A DNA stretch of 64,000 bases from Pseudomonas saudimassiliensis (GCF_000939975.1 NZ_LK391969.1:1-64000), one strand, 5' to 3'; counted from the first letter of the stretch, positions 12,246 to 23,393 are shown. The notes: a model not told the origin generated them from the sequence alone. Translations and numbers: made by a program.

Positions 12246-13187
12246 TTAACGGAACATCGCGCTGATGGATTCTTCATTGCTGATACGGCGCATCGCTTCG
12301 GCGATGATGGGGGCCATGTCCAGCTGACGGATGCGCTCGCAGTGATCGGCGGCGGGGGTCAGGGGAATGGTGTTGGTCACCACCAGTTCGTCGAGGACCG
12401 AGCCGTTGATGTTCTCGATCGCCTTGCCCGACAGGATCGGGTGGGTACAGTAGGCCGATACCCGCGTGGCGCCGTATTCCTTCAGGGCCCGCGCCGCTGC
12501 ACACAGGGTGCCGGCGGTGTCGACCATGTCATCCACCAGGATGCAGTTGCGGTTTTCCACGTCACCGATGATGTGCATCACTTCCGACTGGTTGGCCTTG
12601 GGCCGACGCTTGTCGATGATCGCCAGGTCCACACCCAGGGATTTGGCAACGGCGCGCGCGCGCACCACACCACCGATATCCGGGGAAACGATCAGCAGGT
12701 TGTCCAGGCGCTGATCCTGGATGTCATCGATGAGGACCGGCGAGCCGTAGATGTTGTCGACCGGGATATCGAAGAAACCCTGGATCTGGTCGGCGTGCAG
12801 GTCAACGGTCAGTACCCGGTCGACACCCACCACGTCCAGCATGTCGGCAACGACCTTGGCGCTGATCGGCACACGGGCTGAACGGGGACGGCGATCCTGG
12901 CGGGCATAACCGAAGTAGGGGATCACGGCAGTGATGCGGGAGGCCGAGGAGCGGCGCAGGGCATCGGTCATGACAACCAATTCCATCAGATTGTCATTGG
13001 TGGGTGCGCAGGTGGGCTGGATGACGAAGACGTCCTTGCCGCGCACATTTTCATTCAATTCAACGCTGACTTCGCCGTCGCTGAAACGACTAACCAACGC
13101 GTCACCAAGGGGGATATGCAATTGACGCACGACGCGTCGTGCAAGATCGGGGTTCGCATTCCCGGTAAAAACCATCATCTTGGACAC
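12246..13187 (-). CDS. prs: ribose-phosphate pyrophosphokinase
   Basis: Makes PRPP from ribose-5-phosphate and ATP for nucleotide, His and Trp synthesis. The 313-residue protein has the N-terminal [30 protein letters not shown] (ATP/flexible loop), [19 protein letters not shown] and the PRPP loop [11 protein letters not shown]. The start is a GTG at 13187 (V-S-K-M-M-V-F): it gives the family length, while the ATG further upstream lies near the tRNA-Gln spacer and adds 27 non-homologous residues. It supplies PRPP to the upp and hpt enzymes encoded at 31.5-32.9 kb. Confidence 0.96.
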   Translation of the reverse strand: MSKMMVFTGNANPDLARRVVRQLHIPLGDALVSRFSDGEVSVELNENVRGKDVFVIQPTCAPTNDNLMELVVMTDALRRSSASRITAVIPYFGYARQDRRPRSARVPISAKVVADMLDVVGVDRVLTVDLHADQIQGFFDIPVDNIYGSPVLIDDIQDQRLDNLLIVSPDIGGVVRARAVAKSLGVDLAIIDKRRPKANQSEVMHIIGDVENRNCILVDDMVDTAGTLCAAARALKEYGATRVSAYCTHPILSGKAIENINGSVLDELVVTNTIPLTPAADHCERIRQLDMAPIIAEAMRRISNEESISAMFR

Positions 13188-13309
13188 GCTGCAATACCTT
13201 CTGGGTAGTGGTCTGTGCGATGAGTCAGTGAGAGAGCCGGGCGAGCAGAAACACGCCTGGCCGGTCAAGCCGGACTCAAGATGTCATGAATTATTGCTGC
13301 CGGAGAAAA

Positions 13310-13384
13310 TGGCAGGGGCGGCTGGATTCGAACCAACGCATGGCAGGATCAAAACCTGCTGCCTTACCGCTTGGCTACGCCCCT
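13310..13384 (-). tRNA. tRNA-Gln (TTG)
   Basis: A 75-nt minus-strand cloverleaf. Acceptor aggggcg pairs with cgcccct, the anticodon loop is ttTTGat in a gcagg/cctgc stem, the T-loop is ttcgaat, and the encoded end is GCCA. It sits between ispE and prs, where Pseudomonas also carries a tRNA-Gln, and is probably co-transcribed. Confidence 0.95.
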
Positions 13385-13417
13385 GTAACTGTCCGGATGC
13401 TTTAGGTTGCATCCTTC

Positions 13418-14269
13418 TTACGTCGCTTTGTCGAGTAAAGCATGTAACGGTGAAACGTTACACCCCTTCGCAACAAAGGCTTGCAGAGTGGCTGGCAACC
13501 GGGCGCGAACTTTATCAGCTTCGCGTTCGTTTGGGAAGGCCCCAAACAAGCAACTGCCAGTCCCGGTCATCTTAGCCTCACAAAAATTGTTTAGCAAGAT
13601 CAACGTGTTACGAATTTCAGTGTAACGCGTCATTACTACCGGCAAGCAGTCGTTCCGACCACCGTGCTCTCGAAAGGCCGCTAATGTAATCGGCGGGGTG
13701 TCCCGAGTCAACCTCTCATCGGAAAATATTTCAGCGGTGCTCACCTGGCAAGGCGGAACTACCACCAGATACCAGGGTTCATCCAGTTCCACCGGGGTCA
13801 GTTGTTCGCCCACGCCTTCCGCCCAGGCGGCGCGGCCATGCACGAATACCGGCACATCGGCACCGAGCCGTATTCCCAGTTCGGCCAACTGTTCCAGGCT
13901 CAGGCCGGTCTGCCAGAGATGGTTCAGGCCCACCAGGGTGGTGGCCGCATCCGAACTGCCGCCGCCGATGCCGCCGCCCATGGGCAGGCGTTTATCCAGG
14001 CGTATGTCCGCGCCCAGGCGGGTGCCGCTGGCCTGTTGCAGACTGCGGGCCGCACGCACAATCAGATTGTCCTCGGGTGCCACACCGGGCAGGTCACTCA
14101 GCAGATGGATCTGGCCATCGTCCCGCGGCGAAAAGTGCAGGGTGTCGCCATGGTCGAGAAACTGGAACAGGGTCTGCAGCAGGTGGTAGCCATCCGCCCG
14201 GCGCCCGGTGATGTGCAGGAACAGGTTCAGCTTGGCCGGGGCGGGCAGGCTCAGGGTCGGCGTTATCAT
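13418..14269 (-). CDS. ispE: 4-diphosphocytidyl-2-C-methyl-D-erythritol kinase
   Basis: GHMP kinase of the MEP isoprenoid pathway, phosphorylating CDP-methylerythritol at the 2-OH. The 283-residue protein has the substrate segment [12 protein letters not shown] with K13, the glycine-rich ATP loop [15 protein letters not shown] (96-110), and the C-terminal [12 protein letters not shown] loop. Its ATG overlaps the lolB stop by 4 nt (ATGA), so translation is likely coupled. ispE-lolB adjacency is conserved in gammaproteobacteria. Confidence 0.96.
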   Translation of the reverse strand: MITPTLSLPAPAKLNLFLHITGRRADGYHLLQTLFQFLDHGDTLHFSPRDDGQIHLLSDLPGVAPEDNLIVRAARSLQQASGTRLGADIRLDKRLPMGGGIGGGSSDAATTLVGLNHLWQTGLSLEQLAELGIRLGADVPVFVHGRAAWAEGVGEQLTPVELDEPWYLVVVPPCQVSTAEIFSDERLTRDTPPITLAAFREHGGRNDCLPVVMTRYTEIRNTLILLNNFCEAKMTGTGSCLFGAFPNEREADKVRARLPATLQAFVAKGCNVSPLHALLDKAT

Positions 14270-14886
14270 TCGGCGAGTCGCGGTTCCCAGCGGGTGATGA
14301 CCAAAGTCAGCAGTACGTTGTGGCCCGACAGCTGCAGGCGTTGGGGCAGGGTCAGGCCGCCGACCTGCTGATAACGGCTGTATTCGACCGTCCAGCCGGC
14401 TTGTGCCAGGCGCGCGAGTTGGCTGTCAGGGTTGAGCTGCAGGCGGCTGGGGCTGTCCGGCGCGGGCAATCCTTTCACCCACCACAGTAGATGTTCAACC
14501 GGCAGGCGCCAGCCGATCTGCTGCTCCAGCAGGCTTTCCGCCGAGGCCGCGCTGGCCGGGGGGTGGCCAGCGATCTCCAGGGTAACGCCGCGGTCGCTGC
14601 CCTGGATGCGCGTGGCCCCTCGGCCCAGGGGGCCGGACAGGCGGATATCGTACTGGTCGTGTTGCTGCAGCCAGAACAGGGTGCCGCTGCCCGACTCCTG
14701 GGGCGCCTTCACCCCGAGCTTGCCCTGCAGGGTCCAGTGGGTGAGCGGGGCGACAGCGCTGCGGTGGGCTTTCCAGGCGGCCGGGTCGCCACCAAATTCG
14801 AGCGTTTCACGCTGGTGCAGGTTGCTACAGGCGGCCAGCGTCAAGGACAGTGCCAGCAGGCACAGCAGTCGTAGTGAAGCAGTCAT
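14266..14886 (-). CDS. lolB: outer-membrane lipoprotein insertase LolB
   Basis: Receives lipoproteins from periplasmic LolA and inserts them into the outer membrane. The 206-residue precursor has a signal peptide ending in the lipobox LAAC (Cys about 20). It also carries LolB features [32 protein letters not shown], and the C-terminal [18 protein letters not shown]. The ATG at 14886 overlaps the preceding stop (TGATG). Confidence 0.95.
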   Translation of the reverse strand: MTASLRLLCLLALSLTLAACSNLHQRETLEFGGDPAAWKAHRSAVAPLTHWTLQGKLGVKAPQESGSGTLFWLQQHDQYDIRLSGPLGRGATRIQGSDRGVTLEIAGHPPASAASAESLLEQQIGWRLPVEHLLWWVKGLPAPDSPSRLQLNPDSQLARLAQAGWTVEYSRYQQVGGLTLPQRLQLSGHNVLLTLVITRWEPRLAE

Positions 14887-16613
14887 CAATCAGCCTTCAA
14901 TCGTTTGCGGGTGGCATCAATCAGGGTGCTGTCCTCGGCCAGCTCGGCGGCCTCATCCCAGACGGCGCGGGCCTCGCGCCGCTTGCCCTGGTGCCAGAGC
15001 ACTTCGCCCAGGTGGGCACCGACCTCCTGGTCGGGGAAACTGGCGAAGGCGTCGCGCAACAGCTGCTCGGCACGATCAAGATTGCCGAGGCGGTAGTGGA
15101 CCCAGCCGAGACTGTCGAGAATGGCCGGATCGTCCGGTTTCAGTTCGTGGGCCCGCTGGATCAGCTCCAAGGCTTCATCCAGGCGCTCGTTGCGGTCGGC
15201 CAGCGTGTAGCCCAGGGCGTTGAGCGCCATGGCATTGTCCGGTTCGCGCTGGATGATGTGTCGTAAGTCGGTTTCCAGGCCCGCCGGATTGCCGAGACGC
15301 TCGGCGAGGATGGCGCGGGTATAGCGCAGGCGGCTGTCGTCGGGTAGCTGTTTGATGGCCTGGCTGGCCCGCTGCATGGCGAGCTGCGGCTGGGGCTCGC
15401 TGAGGGCTTCTATCTCCAGCAGATAGAGCTCCGCCGCCAGTTGCGGTTGTAGCGCCCGTTCGTTCTGCATGAGCGTGGCCAACTGATCGGTGCGCTGGCG
15501 CTGGATCAGCAGCTGGGTAATGCGCAGCCGGGAGGGCAGGTAGTGCTCGCCGGCGCCGATACTCTGCCAGACGCGGACGGCATCGTCCCACTGCTCGGCC
15601 TGCTCATGGGCGCTACCCAGATGGTAGGCGACGGCCTCGTTTGCCGGGTCGCTCTCGAGCAGGGCTTGCAGGTCCTGGATGGCGGCCTCGGTTGCCCCGC
15701 CTTCCAGTTCGACCAGCGCCAGGGCCAGGCGCACCTCATCGTCATCTGGGTTCTGGCGCACCAGCTCACGGAAATGGACGATAGCGGCCTGGTGATCCTC
15801 GTTGTTGACCAGCAGGCGGGCCAGTAGCAGGCGCATGCGGCTATCATCCGGAAATTCAATGACCCCTTGCTGCAGTACGTCGATGGCGGCGGCGGTTTTA
15901 CCCATGCCGGCGTGCAGCCGGCTCTGCAGCATGATCGAGGCGGCAGTGCGGTTTTCCCGGGTATGTTCATCCAGCAGCGCCAGGGCTTCCTCGCTACGCT
16001 GTTCTTCCTGCAGCAGCAGCGCCGCGGCAAAGCTCAGTTGGGGATTATCGGGATACCGTTGCAGCAGCCGCTGCAGGTTCTCCAGCATGCTGGTGCGGGT
16101 GGCGCTGTCAGCTTGCAGCGCGGTGAGAGCCAGCAGGTCGAAGTGGGTGTCGTCCTGCAACAGCAGCACCTGCTCCATCATCTGCATGGCTTCATCGTGC
16201 TCGCCGGCACGCGCCAGTTGCAGCGCAGCGGCGCGCAGGGCTTCGGGATTCTCCGGCTGAACCTCGGTCCACAGCAGGGCCATGTCCCGGGCCTGCTCGT
16301 GGGCCCCGAGGAATTCGGAAATTTCCATCGCCCGCTGGATGATGCCCGGGTCGCGGGTACGCACCGCCTGCTCCAGGTAGTTGCCCAGCGCCACATCGAA
16401 ACGGTTGCGCTGCCCGGCAATCTCGGCCGTCAGCAGGGCGAACAGGGTGTCGGCCGGGAACTGGCCATAGACCACGGGTTCCTCAGGCGCGGCCGCGGTG
16501 GCGGGGGGCGGCACGGCTGTCGGTTGCTCGGGTGCGGGCGCAGTGGTGGCGCAACCGGCGATGAGCAGACTGATGGTCAGCGCCAGGAGCGAGTGGTGGA
16601 ATCGTGCCGTCAT
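14886..16613 (-). CDS. TPR-repeat lipoprotein
   Basis: A 575-residue protein with a lipoprotein signal (SLLIAGC, Cys21), an Ala/Pro-rich linker, then tetratricopeptide repeats over nearly the whole chain. The clearest repeats are near the C-terminus (AMALNALGYTLADRNERLDEALELI and DPAILDSLGWVHYRLGNLDRAEQLL). TPR lipoproteins act as scaffolds at the outer or inner membrane; the partner here is unknown. The homologue in Pseudomonas lies at the same place, between hemA and lolB. The ATG at 16613 was chosen because the signal peptide starts there. It is first in the minus-strand operon, divergent from hemA over 217 nt that holds no other gene. Confidence 0.88.
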   Translation of the reverse strand: MTARFHHSLLALTISLLIAGCATTAPAPEQPTAVPPPATAAAPEEPVVYGQFPADTLFALLTAEIAGQRNRFDVALGNYLEQAVRTRDPGIIQRAMEISEFLGAHEQARDMALLWTEVQPENPEALRAAALQLARAGEHDEAMQMMEQVLLLQDDTHFDLLALTALQADSATRTSMLENLQRLLQRYPDNPQLSFAAALLLQEEQRSEEALALLDEHTRENRTAASIMLQSRLHAGMGKTAAAIDVLQQGVIEFPDDSRMRLLLARLLVNNEDHQAAIVHFRELVRQNPDDDEVRLALALVELEGGATEAAIQDLQALLESDPANEAVAYHLGSAHEQAEQWDDAVRVWQSIGAGEHYLPSRLRITQLLIQRQRTDQLATLMQNERALQPQLAAELYLLEIEALSEPQPQLAMQRASQAIKQLPDDSRLRYTRAILAERLGNPAGLETDLRHIIQREPDNAMALNALGYTLADRNERLDEALELIQRAHELKPDDPAILDSLGWVHYRLGNLDRAEQLLRDAFASFPDQEVGAHLGEVLWHQGKRREARAVWDEAAELAEDSTLIDATRKRLKAD

Positions 16614-16830
16614 GGATACTCTCTTTGCTACGCCAGCGAGGCTGGGGCTGATGATACAGGATGAGTTGCAAACCCACAGCGCGCAAGTGCAAACCGGCTC
16701 GGTGCGCGTGGTGGCGGTGGCTGGCGAGGGGGTTTTGTCCGGCATTCTGTCGAAGGAATTGATCGGCATCGCTATTAATAGGACAATTACCTGCTTTTAC
16801 CCCGTGTTTTCGGGCATAGACTGAGGTGTC

Positions 16831-18111
16831 ATGGGCTTTCTCGCATTCGGGATCAATCACAAGACGGCGACGGTCGACGTGCGTGAGCGGGTGGCGTTCG
16901 CCCCGGATCAGCTGGCCGACGCCTTGCAGCAGCTACGTGATGAAACGCTGTCCCAGGAAGTGGCCATACTTTCCACCTGCAATCGCACGGAAATCTACTG
17001 CACCCAGGACCAGCCCAACCCGGCGGTACTGGCCGACTGGGTAGCGCGTTACCACGGCCTGGATCCGAGCTCGATCGCGGGGAGCAGTTACGTCCACAAG
17101 GACGCCGGCGCGGTAAAGCACATGATGCGGGTCGCGGCCGGGCTGGATTCGATGGTGCTGGGTGAGCCACAGATTCTCGGTCAGATGAAGGACGCCTGGC
17201 AGTACGCGCGTACCGCCGGCACCTTGGGTCCGGCGTTGGATCGTTTGTTCCAGAGCACGTTCAATACCGCCAAGCAGGTACGTACCGACACCGCGATCGG
17301 CGCCAACCCGGTGTCGGTGGCCTTTGCCGCAGTCAGCCTGGCGCGGCAGATCTTCGCCGATCTGAGCCGCAGTACGGCGCTGTTGATCGGCGCCGGGGAA
17401 ACCATCGAACTGGTCGCCCGGCACCTCAACGAGCAGGGTGTCAGCAAGCTGATCATCGCCAACCGCACCCTGGAGCGGGCCGAGGCGGTGAGCGCGCCGC
17501 TGGGCGGCCGGGCAATCACGCTCAATCAGATTCCCGAGGTGCTGGCGCAGTGCGAGATCGTCATCGCCTCTACTGCCAGCCCGCTGCCGATCCTCGGCAA
17601 GGGTGCAGTAGAGCGTGCGCTCAAGCAGCGCCGCCACCAGCCGATGTTCATGGTCGATATCGCCGTACCCCGGGATATCGAGCCGGAGGTCGGGGATCTG
17701 GCCGATGTCTATCTGTACAGCGTCGACGATCTACAGGAAGTCATCCAGGAGAACCTGCGGTCCCGACAGGATGCCGCCGCGGCCGCCGAGCGGCTGATTG
17801 ACCTGGGGACCGACGAGTTCATGCAGCGGCTGCGCTCGCGCGCCGCCGTGGATGTGCTCAAGCGCTACCGGCAGCGGGCCGAGCAGCAGCGCGACCAGGA
17901 GCTGAGCAAGGCGCTGGCGCGATTGGAGCGCGGTGGCGATCCGGCGACAGTCATGGCTGAGATGGCCCGGGCGCTGACCAACAAACTGCTGCACGAGCCC
18001 AGCGTGCAGCTCAAGCGCATGAGCGCCGAAGGCCGTAGCGAATCCCTGTCGCTGGCCATGGAGCTGTTCGCGCTCGATGACGATACGAATACTGCACAGG
18101 GCAAACCATGA
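16831..18111 (+). CDS. hemA: glutamyl-tRNA reductase
   Basis: First enzyme of the C5 tetrapyrrole pathway: NADPH reduction of Glu-tRNA to glutamate-1-semialdehyde. The 426-residue protein has [13 protein letters not shown], catalytic Cys50 in [10 protein letters not shown], the GEPQILGQ segment, the NADPH fold with [13 protein letters not shown] (about 188-200), and a C-terminal dimerisation helix. The start has GAGGTG 3-8 nt upstream. Its stop overlaps the prfA ATG (ATGA). It shares a pathway with hemH at 22.4 kb. Confidence 0.97.
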   Translation: MGFLAFGINHKTATVDVRERVAFAPDQLADALQQLRDETLSQEVAILSTCNRTEIYCTQDQPNPAVLADWVARYHGLDPSSIAGSSYVHKDAGAVKHMMRVAAGLDSMVLGEPQILGQMKDAWQYARTAGTLGPALDRLFQSTFNTAKQVRTDTAIGANPVSVAFAAVSLARQIFADLSRSTALLIGAGETIELVARHLNEQGVSKLIIANRTLERAEAVSAPLGGRAITLNQIPEVLAQCEIVIASTASPLPILGKGAVERALKQRRHQPMFMVDIAVPRDIEPEVGDLADVYLYSVDDLQEVIQENLRSRQDAAAAAERLIDLGTDEFMQRLRSRAAVDVLKRYRQRAEQQRDQELSKALARLERGGDPATVMAEMARALTNKLLHEPSVQLKRMSAEGRSESLSLAMELFALDDDTNTAQGKP

Positions 18112-19193
18112 AAGCCTCACTATTGAACCGCCTGGACACGCTGCGCGAGCGCTTCGAGGAACTGTCGGCGCTGCTCAGCGATGCGGAAGTCATCCAGGAC
18201 CAGAGCAGGTTCCGCGCCTATTCCCGGGAGTATGCGGAGCTGGAGCCGACCGTGAAGTGCTACGGCCAGTGGCTCAAGACCAATGCCGATCTGGCGGAGG
18301 CGCGCAGCCTGCTCAAGGATGCCGACCCGGATATCCGCGCCATGGCTGAGGATGACGCCGAGGCGTCCACCGCCACCCTGGAACAGCTGGAAGCCCAGTT
18401 GAACCTGCTGTTGCTGCCCAAGGATCCCAACGACGAGCGTAACGTCTTTCTGGAAATCCGCGCCGGCACCGGTGGTGATGAAGCGGCGATCTTTGCCGGC
18501 AACCTGTTTCGCATGTATTCGCGCTATGCCGAGCGGCAGGGCTGGCGCATCGAGATTCTGTCGGAGAACGCAGGCGAGCACGGCGGTTATCGCGAAGTCA
18601 TCGCCCGGGTGGAAGGGCAGAGCGTGTATGCCAAGCTCAAGTTCGAATCCGGCGCCCACCGCGTGCAGCGGGTCCCCGAGACCGAATCCCAGGGCCGTAT
18701 CCATACCTCCGCCTGCACCGTGGCCGTGATGCCCGAACCGGACGAGCAGGCCGCGGTGGAGATCAATCCTGCGGATCTGCGGGTGGACACCTATCGCTCC
18801 TCAGGGGCCGGCGGTCAGCACGTCAACAAGACCGATTCGGCGATCCGCCTGACCCACCTGCCGACCGGCATCGTGGTCGAATGCCAGGAGGAGCGCTCGC
18901 AGCACAAGAACCGTGCCCGGGCCATGGCGCTGCTGCAGGCCCGGCTGGCCAACCGGCAACGGGAAGCCCATGAAAAGGAAATATCCGATACCCGCCGCTC
19001 CCTGGTGGGCTCGGGGGATCGTTCCGAGCGCATCCGCACCTACAACTTTCCCCAGGGCCGGGTCACCGATCACCGCATCAACCTGACGCTGTATAGCCTC
19101 GATCAGGTGATTGAAGGCGAGCTGGACGGCATCGTCGAGCCCCTGCGCCGCGAGTATCAGGCTGACCAGCTGGCGGCCCTGGACCAGGCATGA
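18108..19193 (+). CDS. prfA: peptide chain release factor 1
   Basis: Decodes UAA and UAG stop codons. The 361-residue RF1 has the codon-recognition P-x-T motif as PET ([16 protein letters not shown]), the catalytic GGQ at 235-237 ([15 protein letters not shown]), and the C-terminal [17 protein letters not shown]. It overlaps hemA upstream and prmC downstream by 4 nt each; prmC encodes the methylase of this GGQ glutamine. Confidence 0.98.
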   Translation: MKASLLNRLDTLRERFEELSALLSDAEVIQDQSRFRAYSREYAELEPTVKCYGQWLKTNADLAEARSLLKDADPDIRAMAEDDAEASTATLEQLEAQLNLLLLPKDPNDERNVFLEIRAGTGGDEAAIFAGNLFRMYSRYAERQGWRIEILSENAGEHGGYREVIARVEGQSVYAKLKFESGAHRVQRVPETESQGRIHTSACTVAVMPEPDEQAAVEINPADLRVDTYRSSGAGGQHVNKTDSAIRLTHLPTGIVVECQEERSQHKNRARAMALLQARLANRQREAHEKEISDTRRSLVGSGDRSERIRTYNFPQGRVTDHRINLTLYSLDQVIEGELDGIVEPLRREYQADQLAALDQA

Positions 19194-20023
19194 GCCAACC
19201 TATCGCTACCCTGCTGGCGCAGGCCGAACTGCCTGGCTCGGACACCCCGCGGCTGGATGCCGAGCTGCTGCTGGCCCATGTACTGGGCAAGCCGCGCAGC
19301 TACCTGTTCACCTGGCCGGACCAGCCGGTGGCGGAGGCCGAGGCGGCGCGCTTCAGCGCGCTGCTGGCGCGTCGGCGCAGTGGCGAGCCGGTGGCCTACT
19401 TGCTGGGTGAGCAGGGCTTCTGGACCCTGGACCTGCAGGTCAGCCCCGACACCCTGATTCCGCGACCGGACACCGAACGCCTGGTCGAACTGGCCCTGGA
19501 GCTGGGCCCATCCCGGTCGGCTGCAGTACTCGACCTGGGCACCGGCACTGGTGCCATCGCCCTGGCCCTGGCCAGCGAGCGCCCCGACTGGCAGCTCACC
19601 GGCAGCGACCGCATGCCCGGTGCGGTGGCGCTGGCCGAACAGAATCGTGCCCGCCTGGGGCTGGCTAACGTCCGCTTCCTGCAAAGCGACTGGTTTGCCG
19701 CGCTGGGCGCTGCGCGGTACGACCTGATCGTCTCCAACCCGCCCTATATCGCCGCGGACGATCCGCACCTGACCCAGGGTGATGTCCGCTTCGAGCCGGC
19801 TAGTGCGCTGGTCAGCGGCGCCGACGGGCTGGATGACATTCGCCATCTCGTCAAGACCGCACCGGGCCATCTGCAGCCCGGCGGCTGGCTGCTGCTGGAG
19901 CATGGCTGGCAGCAGGCCGCGGTGGTGCGTGGCTTGCTGGAACAGCGCGGCTTCGCTGCCGTGCAGTCCTGGGAGGATCTCGGTGGGCATCAACGGGTCA
20001 GTGGAGGGCAATGGCGTGGATGA
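19190..20023 (+). CDS. prmC: release factor glutamine N5-methyltransferase
   Basis: Methylates the GGQ glutamine of RF1/RF2 from S-adenosylmethionine. The 277-residue protein has an N-terminal helical RF-binding domain (1-80, with [27 protein letters not shown]). It also has the SAM motif [14 protein letters not shown] and the substrate-amide motif [10 protein letters not shown]. It overlaps the prfA stop by ATGA and runs a few bases into moeB. Confidence 0.96.
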   Translation: MSQPIATLLAQAELPGSDTPRLDAELLLAHVLGKPRSYLFTWPDQPVAEAEAARFSALLARRRSGEPVAYLLGEQGFWTLDLQVSPDTLIPRPDTERLVELALELGPSRSAAVLDLGTGTGAIALALASERPDWQLTGSDRMPGAVALAEQNRARLGLANVRFLQSDWFAALGAARYDLIVSNPPYIAADDPHLTQGDVRFEPASALVSGADGLDDIRHLVKTAPGHLQPGGWLLLEHGWQQAAVVRGLLEQRGFAAVQSWEDLGGHQRVSGGQWRG

Positions 20024-20774
20024 TCAGCAACTGCTGCGCTACAGCCGGCAGATCCTGCTGCCGCAGATCGATGTCGATGGTCAACAGCGGCTGCTCGACA
20101 GTCGGGTACTCATTGTCGGTATGGGCGGCCTGGGCGGCCCGGCGGCACTGTACCTGGCCGGTGCCGGCGTAGGTACGCTGCTGCTGGCCGATGACGACCA
20201 GGTTGACCTGACCAACCTCCAGCGCCAGATCATCCACGGCACGGCGGATCTGGACCGGCCCAAGACCGTCTCCGCCAGTGACCGCCTGGCCGCCCTCAAC
20301 CCGACCGTCGAACTGCGCCAGCTACAGCAGCGCCTGGTAGGCGAGCAGATGCTAGCCGCGGTGGGCGAGGTGGACCTGGTGCTCGATTGCACGGACAACT
20401 TCACCACCCGCCAGGCGCTGAACCGCGCCTGCGTCGCCCTGCGCCGCCCGCTGGTATCGGGCGCAGCCATTGGCTTGCAGGGGCAGATCAGCGTGTTCGA
20501 TTTCCGCCGTGGGGACAGCCCCTGCTACCAATGCCTGTACGGCGATGGGGATGACGTCGCCCCGACCTGCAGCGAAGCCGGGGTAATCGGCCCGCTGGTC
20601 GGCACCGTGGGCAGTCTGCAGGCGCTGGAAGCGCTCAAGCTGCTGGCCGGTTTTGGCGAGCCATTGGTCGGTCGGCTGCTGCTGATCGATGCCCTGCGTA
20701 CCGGCTTTCGCGAATTGCGCATCGCCCGCGACCCGGGTTGCGGCTGTTGCGGCAGTGGGGCCAGCGATGAATGA
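20016..20774 (+). CDS. moeB: molybdopterin-synthase adenylyltransferase
   Basis: E1-like enzyme that adenylates the C-terminus of MoaD for molybdenum-cofactor synthesis. The 252-residue protein has RYSRQILLP, the nucleotide loop GMGGLGG (from about 35), [24 protein letters not shown], and two zinc-binding Cys pairs (CYQC near 170; CGCC at the C-terminus). The start is a GTG with GGAGGG 7 nt upstream inside the end of prmC. ThiF/HesA paralogues are similar, but position and length favour MoeB. Confidence 0.9.
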   Translation: MDDQQLLRYSRQILLPQIDVDGQQRLLDSRVLIVGMGGLGGPAALYLAGAGVGTLLLADDDQVDLTNLQRQIIHGTADLDRPKTVSASDRLAALNPTVELRQLQQRLVGEQMLAAVGEVDLVLDCTDNFTTRQALNRACVALRRPLVSGAAIGLQGQISVFDFRRGDSPCYQCLYGDGDDVAPTCSEAGVIGPLVGTVGSLQALEALKLLAGFGEPLVGRLLLIDALRTGFRELRIARDPGCGCCGSGASDE

Positions 20775-21555
20775 GGCGCCCGTAGGGGTATTTGATTCAG
20801 GCGTGGGAGGGCTCTCGGTACTGCGCGAGATTCGCCAGTTGCTGCCCACCGAGTCGCTGCTGTACGTGGCCGACAGTGGCTTCGTGCCCTACGGTGAAAA
20901 GCCGCCTGAACTCATCTGCCAGCGCAGCCGGGCGATTGCCGAGTTTCTGCTGGCTCAGGGCGCCAAGGCGCTGGTGCTGGCGTGCAATACCGCGACGGCG
21001 GCGGCCGTGGCCGATCTGCGCGCGCACTTCCCGGTGCCGATCATCGGCATGGAGCCGGCGGTCAAGCCAGCCACGCTGGCCACCCGCAGTGGGGTAGTGG
21101 GGGTGCTGGCGACGACCGGCACCTTGCGCAGCGCCCGTTTCGCCGCGTTGCTGGATCGCTTCGCCGGCTCGGTGAAGGTGGTTACCCAGCCCTGCCCGGG
21201 GTTGGTGGAATGTGTCGAGCGGGGTGAATTGAGCGGGCCGCAGGTGAACGCGCTGCTGGCCCGCTATACTCAACCCCTGCTCGAAGCCGGGTGCGACACC
21301 TTGATACTAGGCTGTACCCATTATCCGTTTTTGCGTCCGGCGTTGCGGCAACTGTTACCCAGCCATGTCCATCTTGTGGATACCGGCGCGGCGGTCGCGC
21401 GGCAATTGCGCGCCAGATTGGCGGAGCTCGACGCGCTGGCCCAGGGCCCGGCCCAGCCGACGCGACTGTGGAGCAGTGGCGACGCGACCGCTCTGGAGCG
21501 GGTATTACCGCTGCTGTGGGAAGGGAACGCAACGGCAGAGTCGTTGTCGGTGTAA
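20767..21555 (+). CDS. murI: glutamate racemase
   Basis: Supplies D-glutamate for peptidoglycan. The 262-residue protein has [16 protein letters not shown] with catalytic D10, the first catalytic Cys73 in [10 protein letters not shown], and the second near 183 in [13 protein letters not shown]. The ATG at 20767 was chosen because it overlaps the moeB end and sits 3-4 residues before the family N-terminus. Last gene of the hemA-murI block. Confidence 0.96.
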   Translation: MNEAPVGVFDSGVGGLSVLREIRQLLPTESLLYVADSGFVPYGEKPPELICQRSRAIAEFLLAQGAKALVLACNTATAAAVADLRAHFPVPIIGMEPAVKPATLATRSGVVGVLATTGTLRSARFAALLDRFAGSVKVVTQPCPGLVECVERGELSGPQVNALLARYTQPLLEAGCDTLILGCTHYPFLRPALRQLLPSHVHLVDTGAAVARQLRARLAELDALAQGPAQPTRLWSSGDATALERVLPLLWEGNATAESLSV

Positions 21556-21636
21556 GGTGAAGAGTCTCTGAAATCACTGCGCGCTCAGAGGTAGCCTTCG
21601 ACTACGGTGAGATCAACCCTAGCAAGGAAAAACGAG

Positions 21637-22161
21637 ATGAAGAAAACTGCCTTGGCACTCTCCTGTGCCCTGATTGCACTGGGTAGCATGCCTGTTGCCC
21701 ATGCCCTGGACGGACTCACTTTGCAGATCGGTGAATCATCCGAAAATACCACTACCTACCGGATCGGAGCGCAGTTCGAGTTCGGTCGCACCCTGTGGCA
21801 GAGCCAGTCCGGCGGCGTGCAGCTGGATGGCTATTGGGATGCCGGTGTGACCCGTTGGAGCAGCCTGGATGCGACCAGCCTGACGCTGACGCCCATGTTT
21901 CGACTGAACTTCGGTGCCAGCGACGGCGGGGTCACACCCTTCCTCGAGGGCGGCATAGGCGCGTCCTACTTCACCGAAACCGACCTGGATGACCAGGATC
22001 TGGGGAGCAAATTCCAGTTCGAGGATCGACTGGGCGCCGGGTTGAAGTTCGCCAGCGGCTCGGAAGTGGGGGTGCGCTATTACCACTACTCCAACGCCAG
22101 CATCAAACAGCCGAACGATGGCATCGACATGGCTGCGCTGTATTACCGTCTGGGCTTCTGA
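21637..22161 (+). CDS. pagL: lipid A 3-O-deacylase PagL-like
   Basis: Outer-membrane beta-barrel that removes the 3-O-acyl chain of lipid A. The 174-residue precursor has a signal peptide (cleavage after VAHA, about residue 23). Alternating amphipathic strands follow, ending in the aromatic LYYRLGF typical of barrel C-termini. The active-site segment YYHYSNASIKQPNDGID carries H150 and S152; the expected catalytic Glu (14 residues after His) is Asp164. The ATG has AAGGA 7-8 nt upstream. It follows murI, as in Pseudomonas aeruginosa. The 215 nt before hemH hold no gene. Confidence 0.88.
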   Translation: MKKTALALSCALIALGSMPVAHALDGLTLQIGESSENTTTYRIGAQFEFGRTLWQSQSGGVQLDGYWDAGVTRWSSLDATSLTLTPMFRLNFGASDGGVTPFLEGGIGASYFTETDLDDQDLGSKFQFEDRLGAGLKFASGSEVGVRYYHYSNASIKQPNDGIDMAALYYRLGF

Positions 22162-22294
22162 CCCAACCGGGGCAAGGATGCCCTGCATGGCGCTTCCGCT
22201 TTTTCCGCGTCGCCTTCCTTACGGCAGTAATGTCCGCTGCCTATCTTGAAACCTGTCCTGATCGGTATTGCCAATCGCAGCCATAGCCAAGGCG

Positions 22295-22313
22295 GCAGCG
22301 GTAAAACCGCTGC
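22295..22313. repeat. perfect 8-bp inverted repeat upstream of hemH
   Basis: GCAGCGGT-AAA-ACCGCTGC, immediately before tacaat (22322-22327), a possible -10 for hemH. It could be an operator overlapping the promoter spacer or just a hairpin; it lacks a T tract on either side, so it is not a terminator. Confidence 0.6.
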
Positions 22314-22376
22314 GGGCAAGGTACAATCCGGGTTTTCCGCAGCTTGCAGATGATGATGCCACAAGGGGAAAGCCTG

Positions 22377-23393
22377 ATGTCCGATCGAGGGGTTCTGCTA
22401 CTGAATCTGGGTTCGCCCGCCAGCACCGAGGTGGCGGACGTGCGTCGCTATCTCAACCAATTTCTCATGGACCCCTGCGTGGTGGACCTGCCCTGGCCGG
22501 CCCGGCGGTTGCTGGTCAGCCTGATCCTGTTGCGTCGCCCCCGCGAGTCGGCCGCCGCCTACCAGTCGATCTGGTGGAATGACGGCTCGCCGCTGATTGT
22601 CATCAGCCGCCGGGTGCGCGATGAGCTGCGCGCGCGGCTGGACATGCCGGTGGAGCTGGCGATGCGTTATGGCGAGCCGTCCGTGGAGCAGGGCATCCTG
22701 GCGCTGGCCGGGCAGGGGGTGCAGGAGATCCTGTTGATGCACCAGTACCCGCAGTTTGCCGACAGCACCATCACCACCTCCATCCGCGAATCACAACGGG
22801 TCATCTCCAAGCATGGGCTCAAGGTACGGTTGACCGTGCTGCCGGCCTTTTATGACCGCCCGGATTACCTGGACAGCCTGGTCGCCAGTGCCCAGCCGCA
22901 TCTGGAGCAGGGCTTTGATCATCTGCTGTTCAGCTATCACGGCTTGCCGGAGCGGCACCTGCGCAAACTGGACCCCACCGGCCATTGCCTGTCGACCCCG
23001 GATTGCTGTGAGCGGCCGTCGCCGGCCCACGCGACCTGCTATCGCTCCCAGTGCAGTGCCGTCAGCCGGGCGTTCGCCCAGCGGATGGGCTTGCAGGCTG
23101 ACCAGTGGAGCATGGCCTTCCAGTCCCGCCTGGGCCGGGACAAGTGGATCGAGCCCTATACCGAGGCGACTCTGGATGCGCTGGCGGCCCGTGGCGTCAA
23201 GCGGCTGTTGGTGATGTGCCCGGCCTTTACCGCCGACTGCATCGAGACCCTCGAGGAAATCGGCGACCGCGGCCGCGAGCAGTTCATCGATGCCGGCGGT
23301 GAGGAGCTGGTACTGGTGCCCTGCCTGAACGACCATCCCCAGTGGATGGATACCCTGGCCCACTGGGCGCGTACCGAGCCCGTCAGCGCCTGA
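22377..23393 (+). CDS. hemH: ferrochelatase
   Basis: Inserts Fe(II) into protoporphyrin IX, the last step of heme synthesis. The 338-residue protein has [10 protein letters not shown], the metal-binding region [11 protein letters not shown], the CxxxxQC-type segment [15 protein letters not shown]-like [16 protein letters not shown], and [16 protein letters not shown]. The ATG at 22377 has AAGGGGAAAG upstream; the ATG farther 5' adds only non-homologous residues. Convergent with the downstream RhtB-type gene 15 nt away. Confidence 0.96.
   Translation: MSDRGVLLLNLGSPASTEVADVRRYLNQFLMDPCVVDLPWPARRLLVSLILLRRPRESAAAYQSIWWNDGSPLIVISRRVRDELRARLDMPVELAMRYGEPSVEQGILALAGQGVQEILLMHQYPQFADSTITTSIRESQRVISKHGLKVRLTVLPAFYDRPDYLDSLVASAQPHLEQGFDHLLFSYHGLPERHLRKLDPTGHCLSTPDCCERPSPAHATCYRSQCSAVSRAFAQRMGLQADQWSMAFQSRLGRDKWIEPYTEATLDALAARGVKRLLVMCPAFTADCIETLEEIGDRGREQFIDAGGEELVLVPCLNDHPQWMDTLAHWARTEPVSA

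Noticed and set aside
14269-14290. Possible frameshift at the lolB-ispE junction
   Set aside because: The two genes overlap by ATGA with both family ends intact; it is normal coupling.
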